Part shown: positions 7,456 through 15,315 of the stretch, one piece after another
Numbering within the stretch: position 1 is the stretch's first letter
Layout: each line of letters begins with the position of its first letter
Assembly: GCA_937874345.1 (NCBI GenBank)
Contig: CALNBT010000218.1
Span: forward strand, 1-36,737
Source: an uncultured Prevotella sp.
GTDB lineage: Bacteria > Bacteroidota > Bacteroidia > Bacteroidales > Bacteroidaceae
Length of the DNA: 36,737 nt
Direction of reading: 5' to 3'
The notes under the pieces: generated by a model
Database searches by the model: none
What the model was told of the DNA's origin: nothing
Seen by the model: only the letters and a program-made list of their open reading frames with translations
Made by a program: the position numbers and the translations under genes

Positions 7456-7528
7456 GCGGCAATAGCTCAGTTGGTAGAGCGCGACCTTGCCAAGGTCGAG
7501 GTCGCGGGTTCGAGCCCCGTTTGCCGCT
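7456..7528 (+). tRNA. tRNA-Gly(GCC), copy 2
   Basis: Base-for-base identical to the tRNA at 7121-7193, with anticodon GCC at 7489-7491. Seven T residues follow almost at once (7530-7536), and a coding start lies 26 bases downstream. Confidence 0.97.
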
Positions 7529-7554
7529 CTTTTTTTAGAGAAACATACTTTTCA

Positions 7555-8109
7555 ATGAATTTATATTTAAGATATTTTGATAAAGAGACATTAGTTTATA
7601 ATGTTGAAGAAGCTTTAGATTTTTTAAATTCAATTCCAGAAATTGGCGTTGATAGAGAGTTGGAAAATGATATTCGCGAATACGTGGAAAGCGATGTTTT
7701 TTATCCCAAACGTTATAAAGTTCGTCCAAGAGTTTATTTTATTATTATCAAGACAACAGCAGAATCGATGTTGGACTTCAAGGATAAAAAAGCTTTACAC
7801 CCTGTTCCTGTTCCTGAAATTCCAACAGACAAACGCGATATTACGGCAACTGTCATGACACGGTTAACCGAATATAAAGAAGGATGGTACGAAGGCGCAT
7901 TGGATTTTAAACGTGTTGTCATGATACCTTCCACAGGAAAGCATGAATATCGCGATACGCATTTTGAGGCACGATGCAAGGCTAATTCTGGACAGGACTG
8001 TTATATAAGAATGGTCAATTATCTAAAAGAACGGGTAGACGGACGCTCTCAGTTCCCATCTGCCAAAGGAAAGAGTTTTCGTTTCAAATATCTTGGAATG
8101 TGGAAATAA
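7555..8109 (+). CDS. Conserved hypothetical protein
   Basis: A soluble protein of 184 residues with no signal peptide or membrane segment and no motif I can name. It begins MNLYLRYFDKETLVY and has an acidic first third (EYVESDVFYPKRYK), a central RPRVYFIIIKTTA strand-rich stretch, and a basic end (GKSFRFKYLGMWK). The frame is open upstream through two tRNA genes to 7387, so the first ATG after tRNA-Gly at 7555 is the only sensible start. It precedes ssb by 29 bases and probably shares its transcript. No own promoter is evident: TACTTTTC at 7546 is an imperfect -7. Confidence 0.75.
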   Translation: MNLYLRYFDKETLVYNVEEALDFLNSIPEIGVDRELENDIREYVESDVFYPKRYKVRPRVYFIIIKTTAESMLDFKDKKALHPVPVPEIPTDKRDITATVMTRLTEYKEGWYEGALDFKRVVMIPSTGKHEYRDTHFEARCKANSGQDCYIRMVNYLKERVDGRSQFPSAKGKSFRFKYLGMWK

Positions 8110-8138
8110 TCTGATTATTAACTCCAAATGTCAAAGCT

Positions 8139-8555
8139 ATGAATAAAACAATGTTAATTGGGAATGTTGGAAAAGACCCTGAGGTAAGGTACTTCGAGCC
8201 TGATCAAGCAGTTGCACAGCTAACTTTAGCAACAACAGAACGTGGCTATACTTTGCAAAACGGAACGAAAGTACCCGATCATACAGATTGGCATACCGTT
8301 GTCTTTTACAGAGGATTGGCTAAAATCGTTGAAAAATATGTTCACAAGGGAGACAAGATCTATGTAGAAGGCAGAATTAGATATCGGTCTTATGATGATC
8401 AACGTGGAGTAAAGCGGTATGTAACAGAAATCTTGGCTGACAATTTGGAACTGCTGACCCCGAAATCAGTTTCGACATCAACAGAAAAGGCAGACATGGA
8501 AGCGGAACAGGACAATATGTCTATGCCAAACGATCCCAATAAGCTGCCATTTTAA
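8139..8555 (+). CDS. ssb: Single-stranded DNA-binding protein
   Basis: A 138-residue SSB. The OB fold spans about residues 1-108 (MNKTMLIGNVGKDPEVRY, DWHTVVFYRGLAKIVEKYVHKGDKI, YVEGRIRYRSY). A flexible acidic tail then ends in DPNKLPF, the terminal tip that recruits repair and replication proteins. It protects ssDNA during replication, recombination and repair. The run ssb, gldE, phosphopantetheinyl transferase has gaps of 13 and 4 bases and looks like one operon. Confidence 0.95.
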   Translation: MNKTMLIGNVGKDPEVRYFEPDQAVAQLTLATTERGYTLQNGTKVPDHTDWHTVVFYRGLAKIVEKYVHKGDKIYVEGRIRYRSYDDQRGVKRYVTEILADNLELLTPKSVSTSTEKADMEAEQDNMSMPNDPNKLPF

Positions 8556-8568
8556 TTTGTAATTTCAT

Positions 8569-9912
8569 TTGGATTCAACAACCATTTTTAGTTATTTCCA
8601 AAATATCTATCTTCCTTTTTCGATGATAGATATGATTATTATTGTGTTTCTTATCCTTGTCTTGATGATTATTTCAGGGCTGGTTACTGCATTTGAAACA
8701 GCATTTTTTAGTCTGACCCAAACAGAAATATCTGAATTGGAGAGTGGTAAAAGCAAAGGAGATCGTCGCCTTTTGGATCTGCATGAAGATGGTAATCGGA
8801 CGATGTCCACCATTTTGATTTCAAATGCTTTCTTGAAGGTATTGATAGTTGTACTTTGTAGTTACATTACTTTTAATGTGTTGGACGTCAATTCCAACGA
8901 AATGTGGTCTCCACTTTTGTTGTTGACAGTGGCTTTCATATTGCTTTTCTTGTTTTTTGGAGGAGCAATCTCAAAGTTATATTATCGGAAAAATCCATTG
9001 AATTTTTGTAAGAAAAATGCTAAGCTCATCATTTTTTTGCGAAAGTTCTTCTGGCCTTTAGAAACGCTCTTGCTCAAACAAGGAGTCATTGCACCATCGT
9101 ATCTGCCAAAACAAAATTTGGTTTTGAGCGTAAACGATTTGGAGCAAGCGCTTGAATTGACTGACCAAGAAGAAATAAAAAATGAGCAAAGCATGTTGCG
9201 TGGAATCATTCGTTTTGGTGATGAGACCGCCAAAGAAGTGATGACCGGTCGAAAAGACATGATAGCGATCAATATTCAGTCGAATTATCATGAAGTTATC
9301 CAAAGCATTATTCAAAACAATTATAGTCGAATTCCTGTATTTAAGGATAATGATGATGATATCCGTGGTGTACTTTATATCAAGGACTTGCTTCCGTATC
9401 TCAATAAACCAACATCTTTTAGGTGGCAAAGTTTGATCAGGCCTCCGTATTTTGTTCCTGAAACCAAAAAGATTGATGATTTATTGAGTGAGTTTAAGCA
9501 AAATAAAGTGCATATTGCCATTGTCGTGGACGAATTTGGTGGTACCAGTGGATTGGTTACCCTAGAGGATATACTTGAAGAAATCGTTGGTGAAATCAAC
9601 GATGAGTATGATGAAGAAGTTCCTACGTATACAAAGATTGACGATAAAACATTTATTTTTGAAGGTAAAACACTCTTGAGCGACTTCGATAAAATCATGG
9701 AGATTGATGCCGATGAATTTGAAGACGTCGAAGGGGATGCTGATACATTGGCTGGATTGTTATTGGAAATCAAAAGAGATTTTTTAGGTTTGCATGAAGT
9801 TATCCATTACAAAAGGTACACTTTCGAAATACTAGAAATAGATGAACGACGAATCAGTCGTGTAAAAGTAACAGTTGATTCTGATAAAACGAGTTCGGAT
9901 TCAATAGGTTGA
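8569..9912 (+). CDS. gldE: GldE-like CNNM/CorC family membrane protein
   Basis: A 447-residue inner-membrane protein. An N-terminal DUF21/CNNM region has hydrophobic segments at about 20-45, 80-105 and 113-135. A CBS-domain pair follows at about 218-342 (motifs EVMTGRKDM, SRIPVFKD, GTSGLVTLEDILEEIVGEI), then a CorC_HlyC transporter-associated domain (about 355-440). CNNM proteins are linked to magnesium or cation export; GldE is named from gliding flavobacteria, but relatives occur in non-gliding Bacteroidales. The start is a TTG at 8569; the first ATG (8623) would trim 18 residues just before the first membrane helix. Confidence 0.88.
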   Translation: MDSTTIFSYFQNIYLPFSMIDMIIIVFLILVLMIISGLVTAFETAFFSLTQTEISELESGKSKGDRRLLDLHEDGNRTMSTILISNAFLKVLIVVLCSYITFNVLDVNSNEMWSPLLLLTVAFILLFLFFGGAISKLYYRKNPLNFCKKNAKLIIFLRKFFWPLETLLLKQGVIAPSYLPKQNLVLSVNDLEQALELTDQEEIKNEQSMLRGIIRFGDETAKEVMTGRKDMIAINIQSNYHEVIQSIIQNNYSRIPVFKDNDDDIRGVLYIKDLLPYLNKPTSFRWQSLIRPPYFVPETKKIDDLLSEFKQNKVHIAIVVDEFGGTSGLVTLEDILEEIVGEINDEYDEEVPTYTKIDDKTFIFEGKTLLSDFDKIMEIDADEFEDVEGDADTLAGLLLEIKRDFLGLHEVIHYKRYTFEILEIDERRISRVKVTVDSDKTSSDSIG

Positions 9913-9916
9913 TTTT

Positions 9917-10510
9917 ATGGCAGTTTTATTCATTCAACATTTGGCCGAGGACGTTCAATTAGGGGTATGGAAAATAGATGAGTCCTTAGAAGAATTAGAA
10001 TTGGCTTTTCCTCATTTGCAAATAGTCTTGGCTTGTCATAAGAATAACGAAGTGAAACGTCAGAAATTGGCTATCTATGCCTTGATGTATCAAATGACGG
10101 GCTATCATACTGAAATCATTCATCATAATGAAGAGGGAAAGCCCTTGCTGGCTAATTTGCAAATCAGCATTAGTGATACAAAAGGATTTGTAGCAGTCAT
10201 CATTGGAATGAATCGAAACGTAGCGGTAGATATAGAGTATCAGAACGACAGGGTGAATCGGATAGCAAGTCGATTTATCAGAAACGATGAAAAAGCGCCA
10301 AATGTTACCAGTCAATTGGTTCATTGGAGTGCGAAGGAAACGACCTACAAATATTTCTCGTCTCAGCATCTTCAATATTTTGACATGCGATTAAAGTTCT
10401 TCACAGTTGACGAAAATGGAACAACGATTGTTGAGAACTTGAAAGATTGTTCCCTACTGCCCGTTCATTATCAAGTTACGAGCCATTATGTGTTGACTTA
10501 TACTTACTAA
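9917..10510 (+). CDS. 4'-phosphopantetheinyl transferase family protein
   Basis: A 197-residue Sfp/AcpT-type enzyme that would move phosphopantetheine from CoA to a carrier-protein serine. The two family signatures are present: VAVDIEYQ (Asp105, Glu107, magnesium ligands) and HWSAKETTYKYF (Trp137, Lys140, Glu141). The upstream CoA-binding segment NEEGKPLL (71-78) is also visible. ATG is four bases after the gldE stop, so translation may be coupled. In this phylum the gene is commonly near gldE. No polyketide or peptide synthetase is nearby, so the carrier substrate is unknown. Confidence 0.88.
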   Translation: MAVLFIQHLAEDVQLGVWKIDESLEELELAFPHLQIVLACHKNNEVKRQKLAIYALMYQMTGYHTEIIHHNEEGKPLLANLQISISDTKGFVAVIIGMNRNVAVDIEYQNDRVNRIASRFIRNDEKAPNVTSQLVHWSAKETTYKYFSSQHLQYFDMRLKFFTVDENGTTIVENLKDCSLLPVHYQVTSHYVLTYTY

Positions 10511-10511
10511 A

Positions 10512-10550
10512 AAAGAGAATATACGCTCAGGTACATTCTCTTTATATTTT
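10512..10550. terminator. Bidirectional terminator between the PPTase gene and pgk
   Basis: Stem AAAGAGAAT (10512-10520) pairs with ATTCTCTTT (10535-10543). T-rich sequence follows on plus (TATATTTTG) and, read on minus, a TTTTTTT run follows the other arm. It serves the converging PPTase (+) and pgk (-) genes. Confidence 0.75.
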
Positions 10551-10595
10551 GTTTATAGAAACGAAAGAATTTTTCTTTCTATTTCATAAAATCAA

Positions 10596-11846
10596 TTATT
10601 TTTCAATTGCAGCAACACCTGGTAAAACTTTACCTTCAATTGCCTCTAGCATAGCACCGCCGCCGGTAGATACATAAGAAACTTTATCAGCTAAGCCAAA
10701 CTTGTTGACAGCTGCAACAGAATCACCACCTCCGACAAGAGAGAAAGCTCCGTTTTCTTGAGTTGCCTGGGCTACATAATGAGCGATTTCACCAGTTCCA
10801 TGGGCGAAGTTCTCAAATTCGAACACGCCAACAGGTCCGTTCCAAAGAATGGTCTTGGAATTAAGTATGATCTTCTTCCAATTTGCCAAGCTCTCTTCAG
10901 AAGCGTCCATGCCTTCCCATCCGTCTGGAATTTCATTGATCGGGAATACCTTTATTTCGGTATCGTTCACAAAATCTTTTCCGCAAACAGTTGCAACCGA
11001 CAAAGAAAGGTTTACACCTTTTTCTTTTGCTGCAGCCATTACATTCAGAGCTTCTGGCATCAAGTCATCTTCGTGAAGTGAATTGCCGATTTTTCCACCT
11101 TGAGCCTTGATGAAAGTATAACCCATACCACCACCGATGATCAAGTTGTCAACCTTGTCCAAGAGGTTCTGAATAACAGCAAGCTTAGAGCTAACCTTAC
11201 TTCCGCCAATGATGGCAGTGAAAGGATGCTGAGCATTTTTCAAAACGTTGTCAATTGCTGTTACTTCTTTTTCCATCAGAAAGCCCAACATCTTGCTGTC
11301 AGCATCAAAGTAATCTGCGATGACTGCTGTAGATGCGTGTTTACGGTGTGCAGTTCCAAAGGCATCGTTTACATAAACATCAGCATACGAAGCCAGTTTC
11401 TTTGCAAATGTTATTTGCTTTGCTTTCATTTCTTCTTTTGCCGCTGCAAAGGCAGGATCGTTTTTGTCTATGTCAACAGGCTTGCCTTCTTCTTCAGGAT
11501 AGAAACGAAGGTTTTCCAATAAGAGCGCTTCACCCATCTTCAAGGCAGCCACTTCAGTGTCAGCGTTTGCGCAATCTTTGGCAAATTTTACGTCTACACC
11601 CAAAGAATCGGATACATTCTTTACAATTTGCTCTAATGAGAGAGAAGCCTTTACTTTACCTTTAGGCTTACCCATATGGCTCATCATGATGACAGCACCA
11701 CCATCAGCAAGGATTTTCTTCAATGTAGGCAATGCTCCACGGATACGAGTATCGTCTGTTACTTTACCATTTTCGTCCAATGGAACATTGAAATCTACAC
11801 GAACAATTGCCTTTTTTCCGGCAAAATTGAATTGATCAATCTTCAT
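10596..11846 (-). CDS. pgk: Phosphoglycerate kinase
   Basis: The 416-residue two-domain glycolytic enzyme that makes ATP and 3-phosphoglycerate from 1,3-bisphosphoglycerate in the cytosol. The N-terminal signature VRVDFNVPLDENG (16-28), the basic-patch segment SHMGKPKG, the hinge and nucleotide region GGSKVSSKL, and the C-terminal GGGDSVAAVNKFG and STGGGAMLE loops are all intact. Length is normal. It is transcribed alone on minus, from a candidate promoter at 11896-11903 to the hairpin at 10512-10543. Confidence 0.98.
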   Translation of the reverse strand: MKIDQFNFAGKKAIVRVDFNVPLDENGKVTDDTRIRGALPTLKKILADGGAVIMMSHMGKPKGKVKASLSLEQIVKNVSDSLGVDVKFAKDCANADTEVAALKMGEALLLENLRFYPEEEGKPVDIDKNDPAFAAAKEEMKAKQITFAKKLASYADVYVNDAFGTAHRKHASTAVIADYFDADSKMLGFLMEKEVTAIDNVLKNAQHPFTAIIGGSKVSSKLAVIQNLLDKVDNLIIGGGMGYTFIKAQGGKIGNSLHEDDLMPEALNVMAAAKEKGVNLSLSVATVCGKDFVNDTEIKVFPINEIPDGWEGMDASEESLANWKKIILNSKTILWNGPVGVFEFENFAHGTGEIAHYVAQATQENGAFSLVGGGDSVAAVNKFGLADKVSYVSTGGGAMLEAIEGKVLPGVAAIEK

Positions 11847-11895
11847 ATTACTTATATAATTAGTTGTTGTATAATGATCTAAAACCTATTGTTTA

Positions 11896-11903
11896 CAAAA
11901 TTA
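11896..11903 (-). promoter_or_regulatory. Candidate -7 element TAATTTTG of pgk
   Basis: On minus the sequence is TAATTTTG, matching TAnnTTTG, 50 bases before the pgk ATG. No clear -33 TTTG is present, so this is tentative. Confidence 0.4.
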
Positions 11904-12031
11904 ATAAAAATAATTGAGAGTGATGTGATGAATTGTTATTTTCATATTTTTTAATTGATAACATAAAATTCTGTGTATCGCGATACAACGACCTACCATG
12001 TATATTGATAATCCTTCCGTTGGAATCATAC

Positions 12032-12157
12032 CTATTTGAGGGCTATCAATGCAAAAATATTGCCATCATTGATATATTTGTCTAGTCCTTCCTTGTGGGG
12101 TTCTGCAGAATCTTTCAGACATGCTTCTCGACGAATTCTCAGAGTGCTGCAGCCCAA
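12032..12157 (-). pseudogene. Possible small ORF or gene remnant
   Basis: A minus-strand frame from TTG 12157 to TAG 12032 encodes 41 residues with a protein-like end, EPHKEGLDKYINDGNIFALIALK. The frame is closed by TAA directly upstream at 12164-12166. I recognise no family. It has no ATG and no promoter, and lies in the pgk-rng gap among other noncoding sequence. The C-terminus of a decayed gene is the most likely reading; chance is possible. Confidence 0.2.
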
Positions 12158-12184
12158 TCGATGTGTTTAAAAAACTGGTTGGAG

Positions 12185-12272
12185 TCACTTGATTGACAAA
12201 GTTGCGTATATTGTCTTTCGATCTTCATGGTATTGCCCTTCAATATTCATGGAATTGATGAACAAATTGATA
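12185..12272 (+). repeat. 22-base-period degenerate repeat array 2 (4 units)
   Basis: Units begin at 12185, 12207, 12229 and 12251. All four have TTG at unit positions 5-7 and CAA or CGA at 13-15. Units two and three are closely alike (ATTGTCTTTCGAT-N-TTCAT and ATTGCCCTTCAAT-N-TTCAT). The array lies between the pgk promoter and the rng terminator. Outside these limits the phase is lost on both sides. Confidence 0.6.
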
Positions 12273-12370
12273 CCTTTTATTTCGAGTTCGAAATAAGCTA
12301 ATGATTAAAAACAAGTGATAACAGAAAAGCGTGTGTTTAAAATGGAATCGAATCTTGCTATTTGTTCAAA

Positions 12371-12422
12371 AGAAAAAGGTAAGGCTCATTTCTGAAATGT
12401 CAGATGTATGGCCCTACCTTTT
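12371..12422 (-). terminator. Terminator of rng
   Basis: Arms AAAAGGTA (12374-12381) and TACCTTTT (12415-12422) pair, with a partly paired inner stem and the small internal hairpin CATTT-CTG-AAATG. On minus the distal arm runs into CTTTTTCTTTT. It begins five bases beyond the rng stop codon. Confidence 0.7.
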
Positions 12423-12426
12423 ATGC

Positions 12427-14001
12427 TTATTTCGTTTCAATTTCTTCCTTCATATCAATAAACTCTTTCTTAGAGTCATAGAACTCATATTGCAAGAAAG
12501 CAAGTTTTTGCGAAGGTATAATATGAACACCCAATCCATATTTGATTTGCCATTTGCGTTTCAAGGAAACGACACCTTGATTGATATACGCAGCTACGTA
12601 TGGGTGAACATGTAGATAAAAACGCTTAATTCCTATCTTGTTAACTAGTTTGTCAATTTTTCGTTCGAGTTGATCTGTAAATAGAATACTAGACTTCATT
12701 CTTCCTGTTCCATTACAGGTTGGACAAGCTTCAGTAACATCTACATCCATTGCTGGTCGGACACGTTGGCGGGTGATTTGCATCAACCCAAATTTACTTA
12801 AAGGAAGGACATTATGACGGGCTCTATCGTTTTGCATGTTCTTGCACATACGTTCATAGAGCATTTGTCTATCCTCTGCCAGATGCATGTCAATGAAGTC
12901 GACCACGATTATTCCCCCCATATCTCGTAGTCTGAGCTGCCTTGCTAATTCATCAGCAGCTCCTAAATTCACATCTAATGCATTTGCTTCCTGACCATTT
13001 TCGTTTTTAGTACGATTTCCACTGTTTACATCTACAACATGTAGTGCTTCTGTATGTTCTATGATGAGGTATGCACCGTGCTTGTAGTTGATAGTCTTAC
13101 CAAAACTTGATTTAATCTGTTTGGTAATGTTGAAATTATCAAAAATGGGTACACTGCCTGAGTAAAGCGAAACAATATTCGACTTGTCCGGTGCTATGAG
13201 TGTAACATAGTTCTTGACCTCGTTGAATATGTCCTCATCATTTACATATATGTGTTCAAAGTCTGGACTGAAGATGTCTCTTAGAAGAGAAATTGCTCGA
13301 CCCGATTCTTCATATACAATCTGTGGCCTTTGCTGCGTTTTCTGAATCTTTACGATGGCATCTGTCCACTTATTTGCGAGGACTTTAAGTTCGGCACTTA
13401 ACTCAGACATCTTCTGTCCTTCGGCAACCGTGCGGATAATCACACCGCAGTTTTTAGGTTTTATGCCTTGGATAATTTGTTTGAGTCGTGCTCGTTCTTC
13501 AGCCTGCTTTATTTTAGATGAGACGGAAACACTGGTTCCAAAAGGAACTAAAACAAGAAACCTTCCAGCAAAAGAGAGCTCACCCGTTAAGCGCGGCCCC
13601 TTGGTTGAAATTGGTTCCTTAACAATCTGTACTAATACTTCTTGTCCAACAGTAAGTGTTGTTTGGACACTACCATCTTTTTTAAGATCTGGTAGATGCG
13701 AAGCATTGCTAAATGGATAAAGTTTTTTCCGATTACTCTGTACCTGTTTCAGGTATTTGGTATACGAATTAAATTGGCTTCCTAAGTCAAGATAATGAAG
13801 AAAAGCGTCGCGTTCATAACCAACATCTACAAAACAGGCGTTGAGGCCTGGCATCAGTTTCTTAACCTTTGCGATGTAAATGTTCCCAACAGAGAAAGAT
13901 GCTTTGCGAGGTTCGTCCTGGTATTCTACCAGACGTTTATCCTCTAACAACGCAGTCGAAATCTCATTTTTTTGAACATCAATAACAACTTCACTGGTCA
14001 T
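12427..14001 (-). CDS. rng: Ribonuclease G/E family endoribonuclease
   Basis: A 524-residue RNase E/G-type endoribonuclease acting in 5S/16S rRNA maturation and mRNA decay. An S1 RNA-binding domain occupies about 36-140 (VGNIYIAKVKKLMPGLNACFVDVG). The catalytic DNase I-like subdomain carries the metal aspartates Asp324 (VVDVNSG) and Asp368 (VVDFIDM). The zinc-link CPTCNGTG has Cys426 and Cys429. It lacks a long scaffold tail, so it is closer to RNase G than to E. coli RNase E. It is downstream of HU and the 29-residue gene on minus, after a strong hairpin at 14029-14066. No -7 box is visible in the 22 bases between hairpin and ATG, so expression may depend on read-through. Confidence 0.95.
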   Translation of the reverse strand: MTSEVVIDVQKNEISTALLEDKRLVEYQDEPRKASFSVGNIYIAKVKKLMPGLNACFVDVGYERDAFLHYLDLGSQFNSYTKYLKQVQSNRKKLYPFSNASHLPDLKKDGSVQTTLTVGQEVLVQIVKEPISTKGPRLTGELSFAGRFLVLVPFGTSVSVSSKIKQAEERARLKQIIQGIKPKNCGVIIRTVAEGQKMSELSAELKVLANKWTDAIVKIQKTQQRPQIVYEESGRAISLLRDIFSPDFEHIYVNDEDIFNEVKNYVTLIAPDKSNIVSLYSGSVPIFDNFNITKQIKSSFGKTINYKHGAYLIIEHTEALHVVDVNSGNRTKNENGQEANALDVNLGAADELARQLRLRDMGGIIVVDFIDMHLAEDRQMLYERMCKNMQNDRARHNVLPLSKFGLMQITRQRVRPAMDVDVTEACPTCNGTGRMKSSILFTDQLERKIDKLVNKIGIKRFYLHVHPYVAAYINQGVVSLKRKWQIKYGLGVHIIPSQKLAFLQYEFYDSKKEFIDMKEEIETK

Positions 14002-14022
14002 TTTATTATACTTAGTTACATT

Positions 14023-14066
14023 AAAAAAGGCGAGTCACTCCAATCCACAGGACCGTTTGACTCGCC
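14023..14066 (-). terminator. Intrinsic terminator or attenuator between the small basic gene and rng
   Basis: Arms GGCGAGTCA (14029-14037) and TGACTCGCC (14058-14066) form a GC-rich 9-bp stem with a 20-base loop. On minus it is followed directly by TTTTTT. It stands 31 bases past the small gene's stop and 22 bases before the rng ATG. Confidence 0.8.
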
Positions 14067-14096
14067 CCACAGTCATTAAACAGACTGTCAAGCAAA

Positions 14097-14186
14097 TTAT
14101 TTGCTCTTATGTCTGTTCTTTCTTAATCTCTTTTTACGCTTGTGCGTAGCCATCTTGTGACCTTTTTTCTTTTTACCGTTTGGCAT
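14097..14186 (-). CDS. 29-residue basic, ribosomal-type small protein
   Basis: A short minus-strand frame encodes MPNGKKKKGHKM followed by ATHKRKKRLRKNRHKSK: 29 residues, more than half Lys, Arg or His. Such tiny K/R-rich proteins are typical of ribosome components. The KRKKRLRKNRHK block resembles the mS38/COX24 (AURKAIP1) C-terminal type from memory, but I cannot confirm the family. It lies between HU and rng on the same strand and is followed by a strong terminator, which is good evidence for a real transcription unit. It is too short for ordinary ORF calling. Confidence 0.8.
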   Translation of the reverse strand: MPNGKKKKGHKMATHKRKKRLRKNRHKSK

Positions 14187-14315
14187 AATGTTTTAAAATT
14201 AAAATTGTTTTGTATATATATAATATATTCTTCAAACAGTTACAAGAAAGTGAAGTTAATGAGACATTCTATTGTTTCATGAATTAAATAACTGCACTTC
14301 TCGTTTTTACAACAA

Positions 14316-14591
14316 CTATTTCATCTCGTTGATAAAGCTCTTTGCTGGTTTAAAGCTAGGTAAGTCGTGAGCTTCAATGTTTATGGTTGTATTCTTTTGA
14401 ATGTTTCTTGCTGTTTTTGCAGCACGATGTTTGATAATAAAGCTACCAAAACCACGCAGATATACATTCTCTTTATTGTTGAGAAGACTGTCTTTTACTG
14501 TTTTCATGAAACTTTCTACAACCACTGCAACTTCTTTTTTCTGTAATCCCGTTGATTCAGCTATCTCGTTGATAATATCCGCCTTAGTCAT
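14316..14591 (-). CDS. HU/IHF family DNA-binding protein
   Basis: A 91-residue nucleoid protein that bends DNA as a dimer. The N-terminal helices MTKADIINEIAESTGLQKKEV are followed by the beta-arm region VYLRGFGSFIIKHRAAKTARNIQ; the signature GFGSF-N5-RAAKTARNIQ (47-64) is clear. The C-terminus SFKPAKSFINEMK is also typical. Length is normal. It is the first gene of a minus-strand cluster with the 29-residue protein and rng, with a candidate promoter at 14647-14654. Confidence 0.95.
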   Translation of the reverse strand: MTKADIINEIAESTGLQKKEVAVVVESFMKTVKDSLLNNKENVYLRGFGSFIIKHRAAKTARNIQKNTTINIEAHDLPSFKPAKSFINEMK

Positions 14592-14646
14592 TTTATATTT
14601 GCTATTATTTGTTATTAATTTTTACCTTCTCATTCATTTTGGATTG

Positions 14647-14654
14647 CAAATATA
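14647..14654 (-). promoter_or_regulatory. -7 element TATATTTG of the HU gene
   Basis: Read on minus this is TATATTTG, a full -7 match, 56 bases before the HU ATG. No -33 TTTG stands at the correct distance. Confidence 0.5.
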
Positions 14655-14895
14655 CTGGTTTTTTGTGTGATTAGAAAATATATTTCAGTATTTTTGATAG
14701 AAATACAGATATTAACGCGTTGTGCTTCTTTAATGAAATCGTTTCAGTACTAACACATTAGCTATATGGAGTCATCATGAATAGAAGGTTATTAATTATA
14801 GATTCTATTAAAGAGGTGTTTATTTCATGTATTATGCAAAATGAAATGACGCTAAATTTAGAAATAATGATAAGGCGAGTCCCTCATCAATATAA

Positions 14896-15076
14896 CGTGA
14901 ATTGGGTTCTGAAGTGAAAAGTAAATTGGTTGACGATTCAAGTTTTCAGAAATCAAAAGAATTTGGAAGGAAGATGACAAGAAACAGTGCTGAAAGTTAA
15001 CTGTGAATAACTGCTTTTCAATATTCCAAAAGCTTTGAATCCTTTAACAAAAAATCATTTTTCTGCAAGAGTATAG
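14896..15076 (+). pseudogene. Possible decayed small gene
   Basis: A plus-strand frame from 14896 to TAA 14998-15000 reads KLVDDSSFQKSKEFGRKM then TRNSAES. In the next frame, 15011-15076 reads KALNPLTKNHFSARV and stops. The order (a K/F-rich SFQKSKEFG box, then a short helix ending in FSARV) looks like one small protein split by a frameshift and stops. I recall similar small proteins from Bacteroidota accessory DNA but cannot name them. Confidence 0.25.
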
Positions 15077-15096
15077 ACATTGAAAGGGGGATGCTT

Positions 15097-15315
15097 TTAT
15101 TTTAAATATTCCATCATTGCGGGTTTTCTCTTCGGCAGATCAATCATATGTTGAATTTCAGTTGCAGAAGGAACATGGATTATTCGTTTCTTTTGCTCGT
15201 TTCTTTGCTGGCTTAGTCTTTTGAAGTAAGTCGTCAACTGTCTAGGTTTCTACTGCAATTGATTTGTTAGCATAAGCATCGCCAACGCCTTAATGTTGAT
15301 AATTTGATAAGCCAT
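15097..15315 (-). pseudogene. Possible decayed gene with an in-frame stop
   Basis: On minus, ATG 15315 to TAA 15097 is a single frame of 72 residues broken by TAG at 15250-15252. The part after the stop, ending RIIHVPSATEIQHMIDLPKR and PAMMEYLK, has good coding character. A TTG at 15237-15239 could start a 46-residue protein. No promoter or family was recognised. Confidence 0.25.

Noticed and set aside
7387..7554. N-terminal extension of the hypothetical gene starting at 7387
   Set aside because: It would read through part of tRNA-Leu(GAG) and all of tRNA-Gly copy 2; the ATG at 7555 is the first start after the tRNA genes.
12331..12615. 94-residue plus-strand frame
   Set aside because: It lies over the rng terminator and the antisense of the rng C-terminus; it is a shadow frame.
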